A stretch of DNA of 64,000 bases from Pyronema omphalodes. Taxonomy: Eukaryota; Ascomycota; Pezizomycetes; Pezizales; Pyronemataceae. Below the pieces are notes generated by a model, which had not been told where the DNA came from, did not search any database, and was given only the letters and a program-made list of their open reading frames with translations. Positions within the stretch are counted from its first letter, which is position 1. The number at the start of each line of letters is the position of its first letter. Where the stretch lies: NCBI GenBank assembly GCA_024516155.1, contig JAJJXM010000043.1, positions 124,001 through 188,000 of the forward strand. Reading direction: 5' to 3'. The position numbers and the translations under genes were made by a program. Below are positions 10,233 through 21,556 of the stretch, piece by piece.

Positions 10233-10769
10233 CTACATAGTCCTTTTGGGCTTCGCTGGATTCGCCGCCTTGGTCAGCTTATGCTTCAATAGATCAGTAT
10301 GTGGATAATTAAATAAACAATTAATTAAATAAATACGATATCTAAAGTTAGGGAACATAACCCAAGCTTGGTCCTGGCTAAACTCTGTTACGGTGTCTTG
10401 TTCAAGAAGGTTGACTTCAATTTCAGCCTCGAAGTTGCTGTGAGATTTTGAAACTATACTCTCGCTGGCCCAGTTGAAGAGACAAGATTGTTCTGGGTTA
10501 AGCTCAGGACATAATATGCGGTATGAGCGGATATAGGGTAGGATACTCGTCATTCTAGAACGGAAGATTTTGAAGGAGGGAAGACAGGGCTTTGTCGAGA
10601 GATGAGGCCGTGACGGTGAGGAGAGGAGGATTGATGGAATGATACTTTGTTTATGAACATATTTTGCATAGATTAATGTCTCTCTGAACTTTACAGGATG
10701 CAATGTGGATTCAAGGTATAGTTTATGATAGCTTGAATGGTTTTGTATTGAATGGTAGAATTGGGTCAT
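10233..10769 (-). CDS. Hypothetical protein, 178 aa, unrecognised
   Basis: The longest ATG-started frame in the 9-26 kb desert. The sequence has normal amino-acid variety and no low complexity: the middle reads FKIFRSRMTSILPYIRSYRI and CPELNPEQSCLFNWASES, the end is Lys-rich. I recognise no domain, signal peptide or membrane segment. It stands alone, with no neighbouring gene. It could be a real orphan or a chance frame in AT-rich DNA. Confidence 0.3.
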   Translation of the reverse strand: MTQFYHSIQNHSSYHKLYLESTLHPVKFRETLIYAKYVHKQSIIPSILLSSPSRPHLSTKPCLPSFKIFRSRMTSILPYIRSYRILCPELNPEQSCLFNWASESIVSKSHSNFEAEIEVNLLEQDTVTEFSQDQAWVMFPNFRYRIYLINCLFNYPHTDLLKHKLTKAANPAKPKRTM

Positions 10770-11816
10770 AAATATTGGGTTATCTCGTGGATTAGAAGGG
10801 TTTTGTGATGTGATGGTTTGAAATTAATCAATTTAGCTGAAAAACTGAAATTTGTGTACTTAAGAATCTCTGTAGTTGATTTTCAATAAAGTATTTCGAT
10901 TAACTCGATTCACTGAGTCTATAGTTTTAAGGGCGAAGTCCGAGTGTCTATCGGTGGCGCGTTAAATAGACAAAACCTCATCAGAACTTTCTTTAAACAT
11001 GTCAGCAGATAATAAGTGGAAAAATAGCTAGTCCACACCCTTCAATAACGAGGTATACTACCGCTTTATCAACTTCTCTATCTAGAATCTCAAAACCCTC
11101 TTCTTCACCACCTCGCAATCACCAGCAGTGAACATCAAAAACCAAGAACAAAAATCAAAATCACAATTCCTAAGAAACGATATTGATATCAATATTAATA
11201 TTAATTCCAAGCAATATCTTACCTCTCAGATGTAACAGCATCTTAAATCTCTTTTTTTCATCTTCAACGATAATTACGTTCAAGAAATTCAACTCCATAC
11301 CGTGTGATACCATATGAATCGGATCTCGATTCTCTACCATGCACATGTTTGGAAATCGGTACTATGCATAAAGTTACAACAAAAAGGTATCCAATATTAA
11401 CCTGATTTTTCATAGTCATAGCACAAAGCTTGTTCAAAGCTGAAGATTCTGATAGCCTGGAGGCTCGTTCTGGTTATAACTCGTTATCGGTTTTCAGGCT
11501 CCAGTAACGATGACGATATATGTGTATGTGCTTATCATCTTGGGGTTCTGGGTTGCTTTTCAGTCGGAGTAGTACACTAGGTAGCTTTAGTATAGTGATA
11601 GAAATGTTTGATGTTTTGGTATATCACGACGGACCTGTTACGAAGAATTGTCTTCGATTCGTTGGGGCCAAAAAATACACCATGATTTCAAGGTCAAACT
11701 GAGGATAGCAAAACTTTTTTGGATAATGTGTCCAAAATTTGTGTTTTGTAGGACTATGTTTTTATTGTTGTTTTTGTTTTGCACAATAAGCGCAATGCCG
11801 AGATTCGGCTAGTTTA
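10770..11816. other. AT-rich intergenic stretch, nothing recognised
   Basis: No protein-like frame, RNA gene or clear repeat. It includes an ATTGATATCAATATTAATATTAATT tract near 11178-11205. Confidence 0.4.
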
Positions 11817-11824
11817 TTGGTCGT

Positions 11825-12376
11825 GAGGGATGCACAAGAGACGAGCGGCTCCAGACAAGAGTTCGAGCTTTAGTCTCAAGACCGAGGAGACTAGATTTCC
11901 ACGAGACGAGATGTCTTGAGACTTTTTTTTCAAAAGCTCGAGATTAGCTCGAGACCGACGAGACTTGTATATTCTGTACTCTATAGGGCAAAAATATGCC
12001 TAATCAAGTTAGATGTGTATTTTTTCCTGCTCCTTCAATCACTCTTCCAGGTAAATTTGTTACCAAGTGTAAGAACTGGCTTCTTAGTACAACGTCTACG
12101 GCAGTACATACTGCTCATCAAGAGCTACAATGGATTACCGGGTCTGAAAACTTGGAGCTGTTCAAGGACGAAGAACATGAGTATTGGGGCAGATAGCAGT
12201 CTGCAGAATTGTTGCTTAACTTGTAGTTTTATGAAATATGTTTTCTCACTTAAAGTCTCTAGCGTCTCGCCGAAACGATCGAGACGTCTCGAGACTTACG
12301 AGACTGAAATCCCACGAGACGACACGTCTGGAGCCCAATGGCGGTCTCGTCTCGTCTCTTCTCGTGTGCATCCCTA
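11825..12376 (+). mobile_element. Non-autonomous hAT-like element, copy A, 552 bp
   Basis: Ends are inverted: left GAGGGATGCACAAGAGACGA, right end in reverse complement TAGGGATGCACACGAGAAGA. The 8-bp direct duplication TTGGTCGT flanks it exactly (11817-11824 and 12377-12384), the duplication length typical of hAT transposons. Both subterminal zones are dense in CGAGAC/GTCTCG hexamers, as expected for transposase-binding sites in this superfamily. A 66-codon frame inside (11996-12196), starting MPNQVRCVFFPAPSITLP, is partly preserved in copy B. There is no transposase domain, so it is non-autonomous. Assignment to hAT rests on duplication length, end sequence and subterminal structure. Confidence 0.85.
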
Positions 12377-12384
12377 TTGGTCGT

Positions 12385-13798
12385 TGAGCAGTCTGGTAAA
12401 AGTTACGGTTGGGAGGACTCGGTATGTGTATATGCTCAACCTCGAAAATTGCTGGATTATTACGAGCCTGTCAATCTAGAAGTTGTTTTTTATGTGCTAT
12501 GGCTTGGAGGCATTACGAAATTATCGGCCAAATATTTCACCGCCACTTTACTCATGCCTAGTCACTCGCTATTACCAAATAAAAATGCCTGTAAACGTTT
12601 TTTAAGCGAATAATCTTCGAACACTCCAAATGCTCACTCTTGATGAACTAATTTCCTACGTATACGAAACCTTAATCAACCCCGTCATCCATCTCATCTC
12701 AAATTAAAGTTCATCGTACGTACAGCTTTAACTTTGAAGATGAGAGTTCGCAACAAAACAGGGCTCTGAATCATAAACTAACATTCGTTGGCGGAGCAAA
12801 CAGAAGCCTGCAGCCGAGCTAGAATTCTCAGACCAGTCCAAGGTTTTTTTTTTTCAATTATTATTCATAACCATCGTACGCGTACTACAACCCGCAGTTG
12901 GGCGACCTATCTGCGCTTCTGTCTACGTATTTGCGGTCTGATCTGCTCATCGAAGAGAGCCACGGGATGTGATAGGCGATGACTCTAGCGATGAATCATT
13001 GTTCATACGTAGGTGCGTGTCAGAAAGTTTGTCCAACCGTAAACGCGTCCCATGTGGAATGCGGTATCCGTCATATCTGCCACATTGCTACCATTTGCTG
13101 CCTTAGTTGATCGTAACTAAGTATTTTTTTCGAGTCATTTATGGTGTTCTCATTGGAATGTCTTAGGCTTTAATAACAACAAACACCGTCAATTTTGTTG
13201 GTTGTCAACCCTATCCGGTTATTGAATCATCTCTGTTTCGGTCTCGCCTATCGGCTGCTCGCATCATGCCTCCTGTTATTGAACCTTGTCACCTTGGTGA
13301 TACAACCCGTTTTTGTGCCTCGTCACTGCCTCCAATCATCCGAGCCCTCTTCATTATTAACCAGGTCCCTGTAAACCTGGGGTAAGTGGATCTCGTGGGA
13401 AAATTAAATGGCTCATCTCTTCAATCGAACCGATTTAGTTGGGTCAGCCCAGTGAAGTTGCGTCGCTCGTGTCGGCGGTTGGAATGATGTTGTAAACTTT
13501 TAAGGCTGTGTGCATAAGATGCATAACATTGGATATCGATCCCAGGGTGCGAGGGACGAGAAAATGTTAAATCAAATTGCTTTGATGATACCTCACAAAA
13601 TAACAACTGTGAAGTAACCTTATTTATTTACCTATCGCTAAATCATGATCTGACTGAAGTTGGTATCAACCCAAGCTATAGATCCCTAGGCACTCAACGT
13701 CAGATTGATCGCTGAAAAATTTCCATACATATATTCTCCAGGCTTTATGCCCCTGTCCTCCATAGTTCGTCGTATACATCAACAATAGTTGGCTGTAC
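12385..13798. other. Intergenic; one weak spliced small-ORF candidate
   Basis: Mostly nothing recognisable. From ATG 13266 a 38-codon frame (MPPVIEPCHLGDTTRF...) runs into a perfect donor GGGTAAGT at 13379-13386, and an acceptor (GATTTAG) near 13439 would add about 17 residues. Without support this remains a weak candidate. Confidence 0.25.
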
Positions 13799-14041
13799 CT
13801 ACTCAGGGTAGAAGTGCTCAACAAGCATCAGTGCCGCCTTACCAGCTTCATCTTTAGTCTCCTTAATTGTCCAGAAACTCACGACACATTCCCCACAACC
13901 TGGACATGTGTTCTTATTATAAATCCAATACAGCTCCAAGCATTCCATATTCATTACGGCACAATGACACGGTTCGAAGTAAATTTTTTCTTGCTCTGGG
14001 ATCGGCTTCAGACACAAGATGCAATGGGGCATGTCGAGCAT
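13799..14041 (-). CDS. Small RING-like zinc-binding protein candidate, 80 aa
   Basis: Starts MLDMPHCILCLKPIPEQ and shows ordered cysteines: C7-x2-C10, C25-x-C27, C33, then C46-x2-C49 (NTCPGCG). This spacing resembles a RING or RING-like domain, as found in E3 ubiquitin ligases, with one ligand position atypical (C25-H26-C27). The tail is Ala/Lys/Glu-rich (IKETKDEAGKAALMLVEHF). It may be the last exon of a longer gene, because no other coding sequence is evident upstream. Too short for firm assignment. Confidence 0.42.
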   Translation of the reverse strand: MLDMPHCILCLKPIPEQEKIYFEPCHCAVMNMECLELYWIYNKNTCPGCGECVVSFWTIKETKDEAGKAALMLVEHFYPE

Positions 14042-14526
14042 GTTGTGCTGGTATCGACAAACAGGTAGACGGCGGGTGTAGAATTTTGTCCGAAGACAAT
14101 GAGGAGATGAATTAAACAGAATTCACGGGGATTCAGTGATCATACTGATCGAGTTTTACTGCAATGCGTTGGGGTTGTTGTTGAGGTGGAAGCGAGTTGA
14201 ATCGACCAGAATTCTGTATCATCGTTAGATTATGGGTTCTGAATTGGGCTTTGACGGAGCCTCCCCGGATTTTTTAGGGTTGGCGTACGCGAGCTGATGG
14301 TTAGATACAAAATGCAGTTAATTGGAAGTCTTGGTGCGGGAGGTTCGAGATGACTCTGATGGCGTGATTCGTGTGAGGTGACTCGCGTGAGGTGATTTGA
14401 GATGGTTTGGGGAAATGTGTCTAAGAAGCGGCGAATATTTGCTCGCGGATATGCTGCCGGGTGTTAGAAGATGGAGGGCGATGGAGCTTCGGTGCATGAA
14501 AGAGTTCTGGCCGCCTCGAGTCCGAG

Positions 14527-14715
14527 ATGAACCGGGATGTGCATGGCAATATGGTCTTCCACCTCCACATTTTCGGCCTCAAGACCAAACCCGACAGCGA
14601 GATACTTTACGTGGTTGATTTCGACGGTATTTACAGCTGTGTGGCAATACGAAGCCCCGAAATACGAATTGTTGAACTACCGACCGCGCTTCTTTGTCGG
14701 ATCGAGGATTTGTAG
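14527..14715 (+). pseudogene. Possible gene fragment, 62 codons
   Basis: The frame MNRDVHGNMVFHLHIFG through VVDFDGIYSCVAIR and RIVELPTALLCRIEDL looks protein-like. Just upstream in another frame (14469-14525) is MEGDGASVHERVLAASSP, which recalls the start of a fungal BTB/POZ domain (VH..VLAA.SP). The two pieces are out of frame with each other, so this may be a broken BTB-type gene. The resemblance is weak and unverified. Confidence 0.2.
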
Positions 14716-14863
14716 GGCATAACCCTAAGTATCCCCCCAACAACAATTAAAATGAGTTATAATAACTATTTTCTGGACAGGGTTTCATTTTGATGGCGAT
14801 AAACTTCATCAATGAGATAAGATGCACTCAGCCCTGAAGGCGGTCGCCGGTGACATCTCATGA

Positions 14864-15151
14864 TCACACGATCGACAAATCATTTCCACTAACCCTCGTC
14901 TGCAATCTCATCTCGGTCACGACTTCCTTCCGCACCATTCCTGGATTATGTTGTGCATCACCAGCTTCATCAATTTCGGTGCGCTCGGTGGCCACGATCA
15001 TCTCTGCTAGCCATACGATCATCCTAGAGCATGTCATGACTCGATGACTTGCGTTGCAGTGCGCGGTTATACAAAACTTGAGGAATACGCGGCAGATCTT
15101 GCAAGATGCGCGTAATTCCACGACCTTGTTCACGAGTGATGTACGATGCAT
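14864..15151 (-). CDS. Uncertain 95-aa ORF with Cys/His cluster
   Basis: From ATG 15151 the protein carries SCKICRVFLKFCITAHCNAS followed by a hydrophobic then charged helical part. The Cys/His spacing is zinc-finger-like but fits no family I can name. It lies on the same strand as the RING-like ORF 0.8 kb away. Confidence 0.2.
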   Translation of the reverse strand: MHRTSLVNKVVELRASCKICRVFLKFCITAHCNASHRVMTCSRMIVWLAEMIVATERTEIDEAGDAQHNPGMVRKEVVTEMRLQTRVSGNDLSIV

Positions 15152-15806
15152 AAATTAGACATTCTCACTTGAAACGCAGGGAAACGAGGGTAAAGGGGGT
15201 GGTTTCCCAGTCTAACTCTAAGGGTTTATTATTTCTGATGCCGTTTTCGTAGGTCATTTCTTTTCATTTGACGGCTATTTACCGTCGCACGCCCAAACGT
15301 TGAAACAAAAAAACATCCTTCAATTTCCCGCGTACTGTATGGCAGCCGCGTAAACACTTTCCAGCTGTGGTTTCTACTTTGTTTCGTTGTTTACAGAAAG
15401 CGCGAACGTGCACCTCAATTCTGACTTGAGAAATTAGGGAACCAGCTGGACTAACAGGAAGGAGCATGATCCGGTGAAAAGCGGTTGCCCCGTCGCACCA
15501 CGATTATCTCAGCGGCTTTAATTGCGGTGGAAACAATCCAAGTATATTTTGGAGAAACATTATAACGCCACGCCTGGAATAACAACAACGTGAGAAAGCA
15601 TACGCATATGTAGCTATCTAGAGTGTACACCAGCCACACAAATGACGACGAAAATCGCAAAGTGTGAGGCTGAGGAGCGGGAAAAGCTGAAATTGGAACT
15701 ACTTTGCCACAACGCTTCCACGTTGCTCAGCCTCGCCGGGTTGCTGTCAGGTTCTCGTCATCGCCAACACAAACGTCAATGACTCCAGAATGGGGACAAG
15801 GCTGTG

Positions 15807-15853
15807 TACTCGTGCCTAAAGATGATGGCTAGCTACCATCTTAGGCACGAGTA
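15807..15853. repeat. Palindromic element, copy 1 (47 bp)
   Basis: Reads TACTCGTGCCTAAAGATGAT, then GGCTAGC at the centre, then the inverted arm ending GGCACGAGTA. The arms match except for one missing base and two mismatches. A second copy is at 20212. The TA at each end fits a TA target duplication (mariner-type), but the element is too short to classify. Confidence 0.85.
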
Positions 15854-17913
15854 GAGCCAAAGCCAAATTCATCGTTCCGTTTCGACCCGTTTCGTTACCT
15901 TCTGCGCATGGCATGGACAACACAATCTTCAAATCAAGTCGATCTTAGGGACCACCGGCTCTTTCTCTAATCGTCGGATACTCCAAGTTTCCGTTCCCCT
16001 TTGTCCCACCTGGCACGCAACGACAAGGCCCGTTGACCCAAGGCGCCCAAGGGGTGTCTTCCAGGTACCGGATATTACCAACTTAATCCTAGGACGAATA
16101 CTTGTACCTGCTGAGCTCCTGCTTTGTCGCATGCCTACGTTTTCATTCGCCAGATCTCAACAGTCCGGGGGAGGATCCAGAATAGAACACGCTTCGAGTC
16201 GGGGTCAAGTTTCCTCGATTCTGAATAACCCGTAGTATCTAGCCCTATGGTTTGTCTGAGATGGTGCACTCAAGATCTAGAAACCCCGCACTGCTACTGC
16301 GGTGTATATGTTTCCCGCTTTGCGAGCTTCAATTTATTCCATGTTTTATGCTTTGTCTTTTGTTATTTCCTCCGAAAAGCCAGTCATTAGAAATGACAGG
16401 AACCCCCAAGGAACTCAAGGTTGAAGGAAATATCCACAAAAACCCCGGAAGCCTTTCATAGAAGCCTTAGGAGATCCTAAAACTCGGCAACTTGATCTCA
16501 AAACATCCCGAGCCGTAGTGCATGAGTAAACCAGAACGTGATCATGACCGGCTTATATCGTCCGTAGATCTTCAGGGCCTTGATGTGGGCGCGTTGTCTT
16601 TTTTTTTCTTTTCCTTTCTTTTTTTTTCGCTCACCTGCAGTAGGTTAACCAGTTGCCAGGTGTTTTTATTATTTACGGTTGAAACTTAAGCCGAGTTCTC
16701 CGGACAAAAAGCGGAGAAGCGGGGAAGAATCACTCGAGATATGATCGATCTTGAGATGTATCCAGAAGAAAGATGACCGGTACTAATCGTCGGGTGTTAC
16801 TCTTGGTTAGTTGGGTACATACAAATTCGGAACTCATACGTGAATTTCCTGACGAGACTGGACAAAGTGGGATCATATGGACGACTCATGCTGCACTCAG
16901 ATCCAAATCGAGGGGAATACGGAACATCATTATCACGTCTTGGCGAAACGTGACGAACACTCTGTAAGTCGAGACGATAAATTGCTGAAGCTGACCGTCC
17001 GGATGACGGGTGAGGCACCGACGAAGGTGTACGGCTCACAGTAACTCAGGAACGAGGACAAAAGGAACCACAACACAGCCATGACCATGGATATCTTCTG
17101 TTTCCTTCGAAATAGGTCCTTGAGCTTCACGCCGTTACCCAAAGATTCATTACACAGATTAATTCGCTGGGGAGACTCCAGAAAACGCCGCAACGATAGT
17201 GAGCAGGCATTCGATTTCATAGGTGTCAAAAAATCCACTCAGTGCAGCCTTGACTGCTGAGGCCTACTACGGTCTATGTAATACATATCTATCAAAGAAT
17301 ATTTTTGCCACAAGCCACCGCAGCCGCCGACTGAGGCCCCGAAGACCCCGAAAATCAGAGATGATGCGGCGGACTGCGCGCTTGGCTCATGCTCCTTCTC
17401 CACCAACGAAAACCAGCGACAGCAGATGCGAAGTTGGAAACTCGCCCACAGAAACCGCTGCATGACGTTTCTTGAGATTTTTAGGCGTGGTTTGGTATGT
17501 CCCTGTAAAGTACAGCGGAGTTGCTCTAGCAACGCCACCCGGGTGATGGCAGTGGATAGTTGGTGCAGTTGGTGGGGGGCCAAGATCCCTTGTGGAGTTG
17601 TCAGGAAATAGGCAGGGGGCTGCTGTGGAGGATGTCTCGCCGCTTTGTCAGGGTTGAGAACTCGTTAGGTCCGAACTTGTGAACGACAACCTGAAGTTAT
17701 CAGGCCAAGCCACGTTTCTAACGCTTCTTGCGGAAGAAAACTCAGGGTCCAAGGAACAGAGCGAGTAAACATCCGGCATAGGGAAAACATACCCGACGAT
17801 GCCTGGCGAATTCTCTATGTTTAAAGCTACGTTGATACAGGAGCAAGGCGGTGCTGGCTCCGTTAATGCGTGGCTTGAGCTAGAGTTCCTCTAAAGGTCT
17901 GAAGAACATTTCG

Positions 17914-18087
17914 ATGAAGCCCACACAGGAGCGAACGAGGGAACGGGAGCAACAGAACGCGCGCAATGAAGCGTCAAAAATGGCGACGACAACGGCGGCT
18001 TACGGCCATTTCACACATGAGGAAATGGAACGAAAGATTGATCTACATACATACATAGCGTGGAAAATATGCGGAACAACGCCGTGA
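17914..18087 (+). CDS. Short charged ORF, 57 codons, uncertain
   Basis: Reads MKPTQERTREREQQNARNEA, then a Thr/Ala stretch and HFTHEEMERKIDLHTYIAW. Composition is that of a helical, charged protein piece rather than random sequence, but there is no domain and no intron-exon context. Could be a decayed exon. Confidence 0.2.
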   Translation: MKPTQERTREREQQNARNEASKMATTTAAYGHFTHEEMERKIDLHTYIAWKICGTTP

Positions 18088-20211
18088 TGACAAAGCAAGA
18101 TTGTGAGGGCCTGCCGAACTGAAAATGGACGGAATAGAAAAATGGACTAAGGAGCGCAGACCGACAACTGTTGAGATGCAAAATAACTCATGACTTATCA
18201 ACCGCTGCTCTGTTTTTTTCTGGGCAACGTTATTTTTTTCTTATCATGAGTTACGAGGACTAAGAGTAAAGTTCGGATGGCTCTAGTGAGACTAAGGGTC
18301 TTCTCCGCTGCGTTGCCGGAGCATCAAACAAAAGGAACAGGCAGAGTCTATAATCATTGATGAAACGAAACGAACTGAAACTGTCATGCTAACGGAATGA
18401 TGGATGGAATGACGGCCAACGAAAAACATTTGGTGGAATATACCGTGATGTCGTGCTGTGGTCATACGACCCTTCTCGAAGAATGAGTTACAAGACGGCA
18501 GTTCACAAATATGTTATGTAGGCGGGCGACGCTAATTTGTTTGATCAATCTGATCAGTGATATACAAACCTTCCAAACATGGGAATTGGTTCCTGACTGA
18601 TGACTGAATTACAGGAGCACGTTGCCTGCGAGGTTTTAATGAGGCGGCGAAGCGATGAAGCAAATCCAAACGCGAAAGTTTAACATCAAACAAACTACAC
18701 ACATGGATAAAAAACCACCAAACATTTGGACCAAACGGTTAAGCATATCTTTGTTCCCACTTACACTGAGTATTGAAACAAAGAAAGAACGGCAAGAGTG
18801 CACAAAATACCCAGCAAATTCAACACCTCAACACTGCACCCAGGACAAAAAGCTCGGACTCAAGTTTCGGCGACGGTGGAACTCAATCAATCGAATGCAG
18901 CACTGATCAATCCAGTTGGGACCTAAATGAACTTCCCTTTGGAATCTTCTATCCCACATAGAGAGAGCCCACACCGTGGAAACCGAAGAAGCCCAGGGAG
19001 AACACCCACGAAAAAACCCCGCATTTTTCCACCGCCAGGTCCGTCACCACGCATAAACTGGGTTGATAAAAATTACCCTTACATCAAAGGACCTTCTTCA
19101 AAAGGTCTGGACTTCGGAAGTTACTGCGGAGCAATGAAAAAACAAATTTATGCTTCATAAACATCCCACGCTATTTAGGATGAGTTGGGAGGGGAAATAA
19201 ATTGTTTCGAAAGATTTTGACCAATCCGCGATTGGCGAGGAGACACCCAAAATGACCAGCGAATTCGTGCTGCACGTGAAGGGTGCCGTTCTATAATGAA
19301 CTGTATGATGGAGTAAACAAGAGAATGGTCTATAACACTAATGGGTTCGTACGGTCTTACGCGTTTAGGCCTGTAGCCCGTCAAAATGAGGCGAGGCACA
19401 GCTTGAGACCTCGCTACGGCATCGCACTTCTTGTATACCTGCCTATGGCACCATAGGTCCATAGCCATCGTCCTGAATGCTGGCATGCTGACATGCTCCC
19501 CGTCCCCCTTAACTCAATCGATGGATATATATCTCAGTCAACTACGATTCCACAGCAATGGGTTCCCCAGGCACCGATACACCCGGCGAGGCGGGCGGGC
19601 TTTGTGAGCGCGGACTTGGTCGAACACCACGGTGAGTCGCTATGGCAAAAATAGATACATATCGCTGTCTTTTGGCCTTTCCGAGATATGTAGAGCGGGC
19701 GGGGCAGGTTTAATAGTTGGCAACACATCTCCGGCACGGTATGTACCTTTATCTCTCTCTTGATTTTCTTTACGGATGAAGGTGCGGCTGCAACAGGTGC
19801 TCGAAAAGTGCTTGATGGTCGAACCCTAAGGAATTTACTGTGGGATATCCATCGATAACCGTCTCACACGCGCATACATCACATAGGGAATTTGGTATGG
19901 TTATATGTATGGGAGCCATGGAGTGATCCATTAACTGCTCGGTCTGGCTGGGCTGGGGTATCCTTCTACATCCCCTTGTCTGTCGGCATATTTCATGGAC
20001 AAAATTTTGGCGCGTCGCAACCGGCGCCCCCAAGTAAAAACATAACCCTAACCCTGGCGTCGCCGCCGATCAACATCGTCCAGAGACCTAATTTTTGAGC
20101 GTTACTATGATACAAGAGAGGATGTGGTCTGTTCCGGCCTACGGCCGGTCCATTGTGTTGCCTCTACAAATCGAACCGTTGGTACACAACTCCAACTGTT
20201 GACAAACTGGT

Positions 20212-20261
20212 TACTCGTGCCTAAAGATGGTGGCTAGCGCCACCATCTTTAGGCACGAACA
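20212..20261. repeat. Palindromic element, copy 2 (50 bp)
   Basis: Inner arms CGTGCCTAAAGATGGTGGC and their inverse are perfect over 19 bp around the central TAGC/GCTA. Shares sequence with copy 1 over its whole length. Confidence 0.88.
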
Positions 20262-21185
20262 TATAATGTGACGTGCTTCGACTATATATATGATGTGATC
20301 TTAAGAATCTGAAACTCGCCTATGATTCCCGCAAGAGCAGCCTGGGATAAACAATATTCCTAGTGATGCAGTTGATGTTATCCTGTGACAGCAATATTCT
20401 GACATGTTTCCTCTGCCTGACCCTTCACAGATATGTGCTGGAACACAAAGTTCATTGGGGCAAGCAGAAGATATTTTCTTGCCGATTGGAGGATTTGTCG
20501 AGTAATTTCACCTCTACAATATATCGTGGGTTGTTACTTCAGGACAATAACTCTCGAATTCTTGACCAGCTACTCCTGTATTAAGAGGTTTCTACACAAT
20601 CACCAGTTTTTCGATTTGATTTCAATTTCTTGAGCCTTGCCAAACTCAATATTATGACGTATGGTACAGTTGTGATATATATCGGAGGCTCTAACATTTA
20701 CCCCAGGATTTCGCTGGGAATCGTCCCAGAGCGTACATGATATCTTGGGCCTGTTGTCACCCTTATTCCTTATGCTGGTTTTACTTCTCGTCTGTACATT
20801 TGGAGCCCTGTTTACTCTTTTTCCACTGGCCTCTCTGAACTCGCCTGTCTCCTCTCTCCTCACTTAACTGTTCTTCCACTTATCACCTGGCCTCTGTCTT
20901 CAACGCTACCATATTGTCTTTACTCCTTTTCTGCCCTTCCCCCTCTCCGTCTTTTCACTCGTATTATTTCTTCTTCAGCTTTTACATCACAGTTCATCTT
21001 TCTCACTTTGCCAATCCTTCCGCCATTTATATGTACATATGTGTCTGTGTTTCATGTTTTTTTTATTTTTTTTATTTTTTATTTTTCGCACTGTGCAGCA
21101 TTAACTTTCATGTTCATTCAGAAAGACTTTATTCACATTCTAAGATTCGATCAGTGCTCCTCAGCCTGTTCTCATTCTTTCCGAG

Positions 21186-21556
21186 TCATTTTTTGATATC
21201 CTCGTGATGTTTCTGAAGCTCAGTCTCAGTAATGGAAAATCCTCCTTGGGAGGCTTCAAAACGTTCTCTGCTTCCTTCCACTGTTTTTCTGCCTTGACCC
21301 TATTCAAATCCGCTTTATATATCTCCTCACACAGTGTGTCAAGATTCTCCTCAATAAAACCGCAGTTGCTTAACTTCATCTGTTAGCGTCTCGTCGACTG
21401 TATCTGCAGCATGCGGCAAAGGTCACAGGTGTCCGTATATTTTATCCGGCCAACCATTAACAGCTGAATTGCATCATGAATTGTATCAAAGGTGCGAAGT
21501 GGTTTGAGATTGGAAAGGCGAATGGGAACCGTGGCCAGGCAGCCAGGAGAGCAGTC
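21186..21556 (-). pseudogene. Decayed gene: frame broken by one stop and one frameshift
   Basis: Read on the minus strand from 21556, a protein-like frame (FDTIHDAIQLLMVGRIKYTD, then TCDLCRMLQIQSTRR) reaches a single TAA and continues in the same frame as QMKLSNCGFIEENLDTLCEE and YKADLNRVKAEKQWKEAE. There the frame must slip by one base (GAGAA where GAGGAA would keep it) to go on as RFEASQGGFSITETELQKHH and stop at 21186. Both breaks interrupt otherwise well-formed coding-like sequence with a helical, charged second half. CAA to TAA is the type of change made by C-to-T mutation such as RIP. I do not recognise the family. An intron ending GCTAACAG just before the ATG at 21379 is the alternative explanation for the first break. 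Confidence 0.4.

Noticed and set aside
20040..20056. Telomere-like CTAACCCTAACCCT
   Set aside because: Only two units and no terminal structure; chance or a very small relic.
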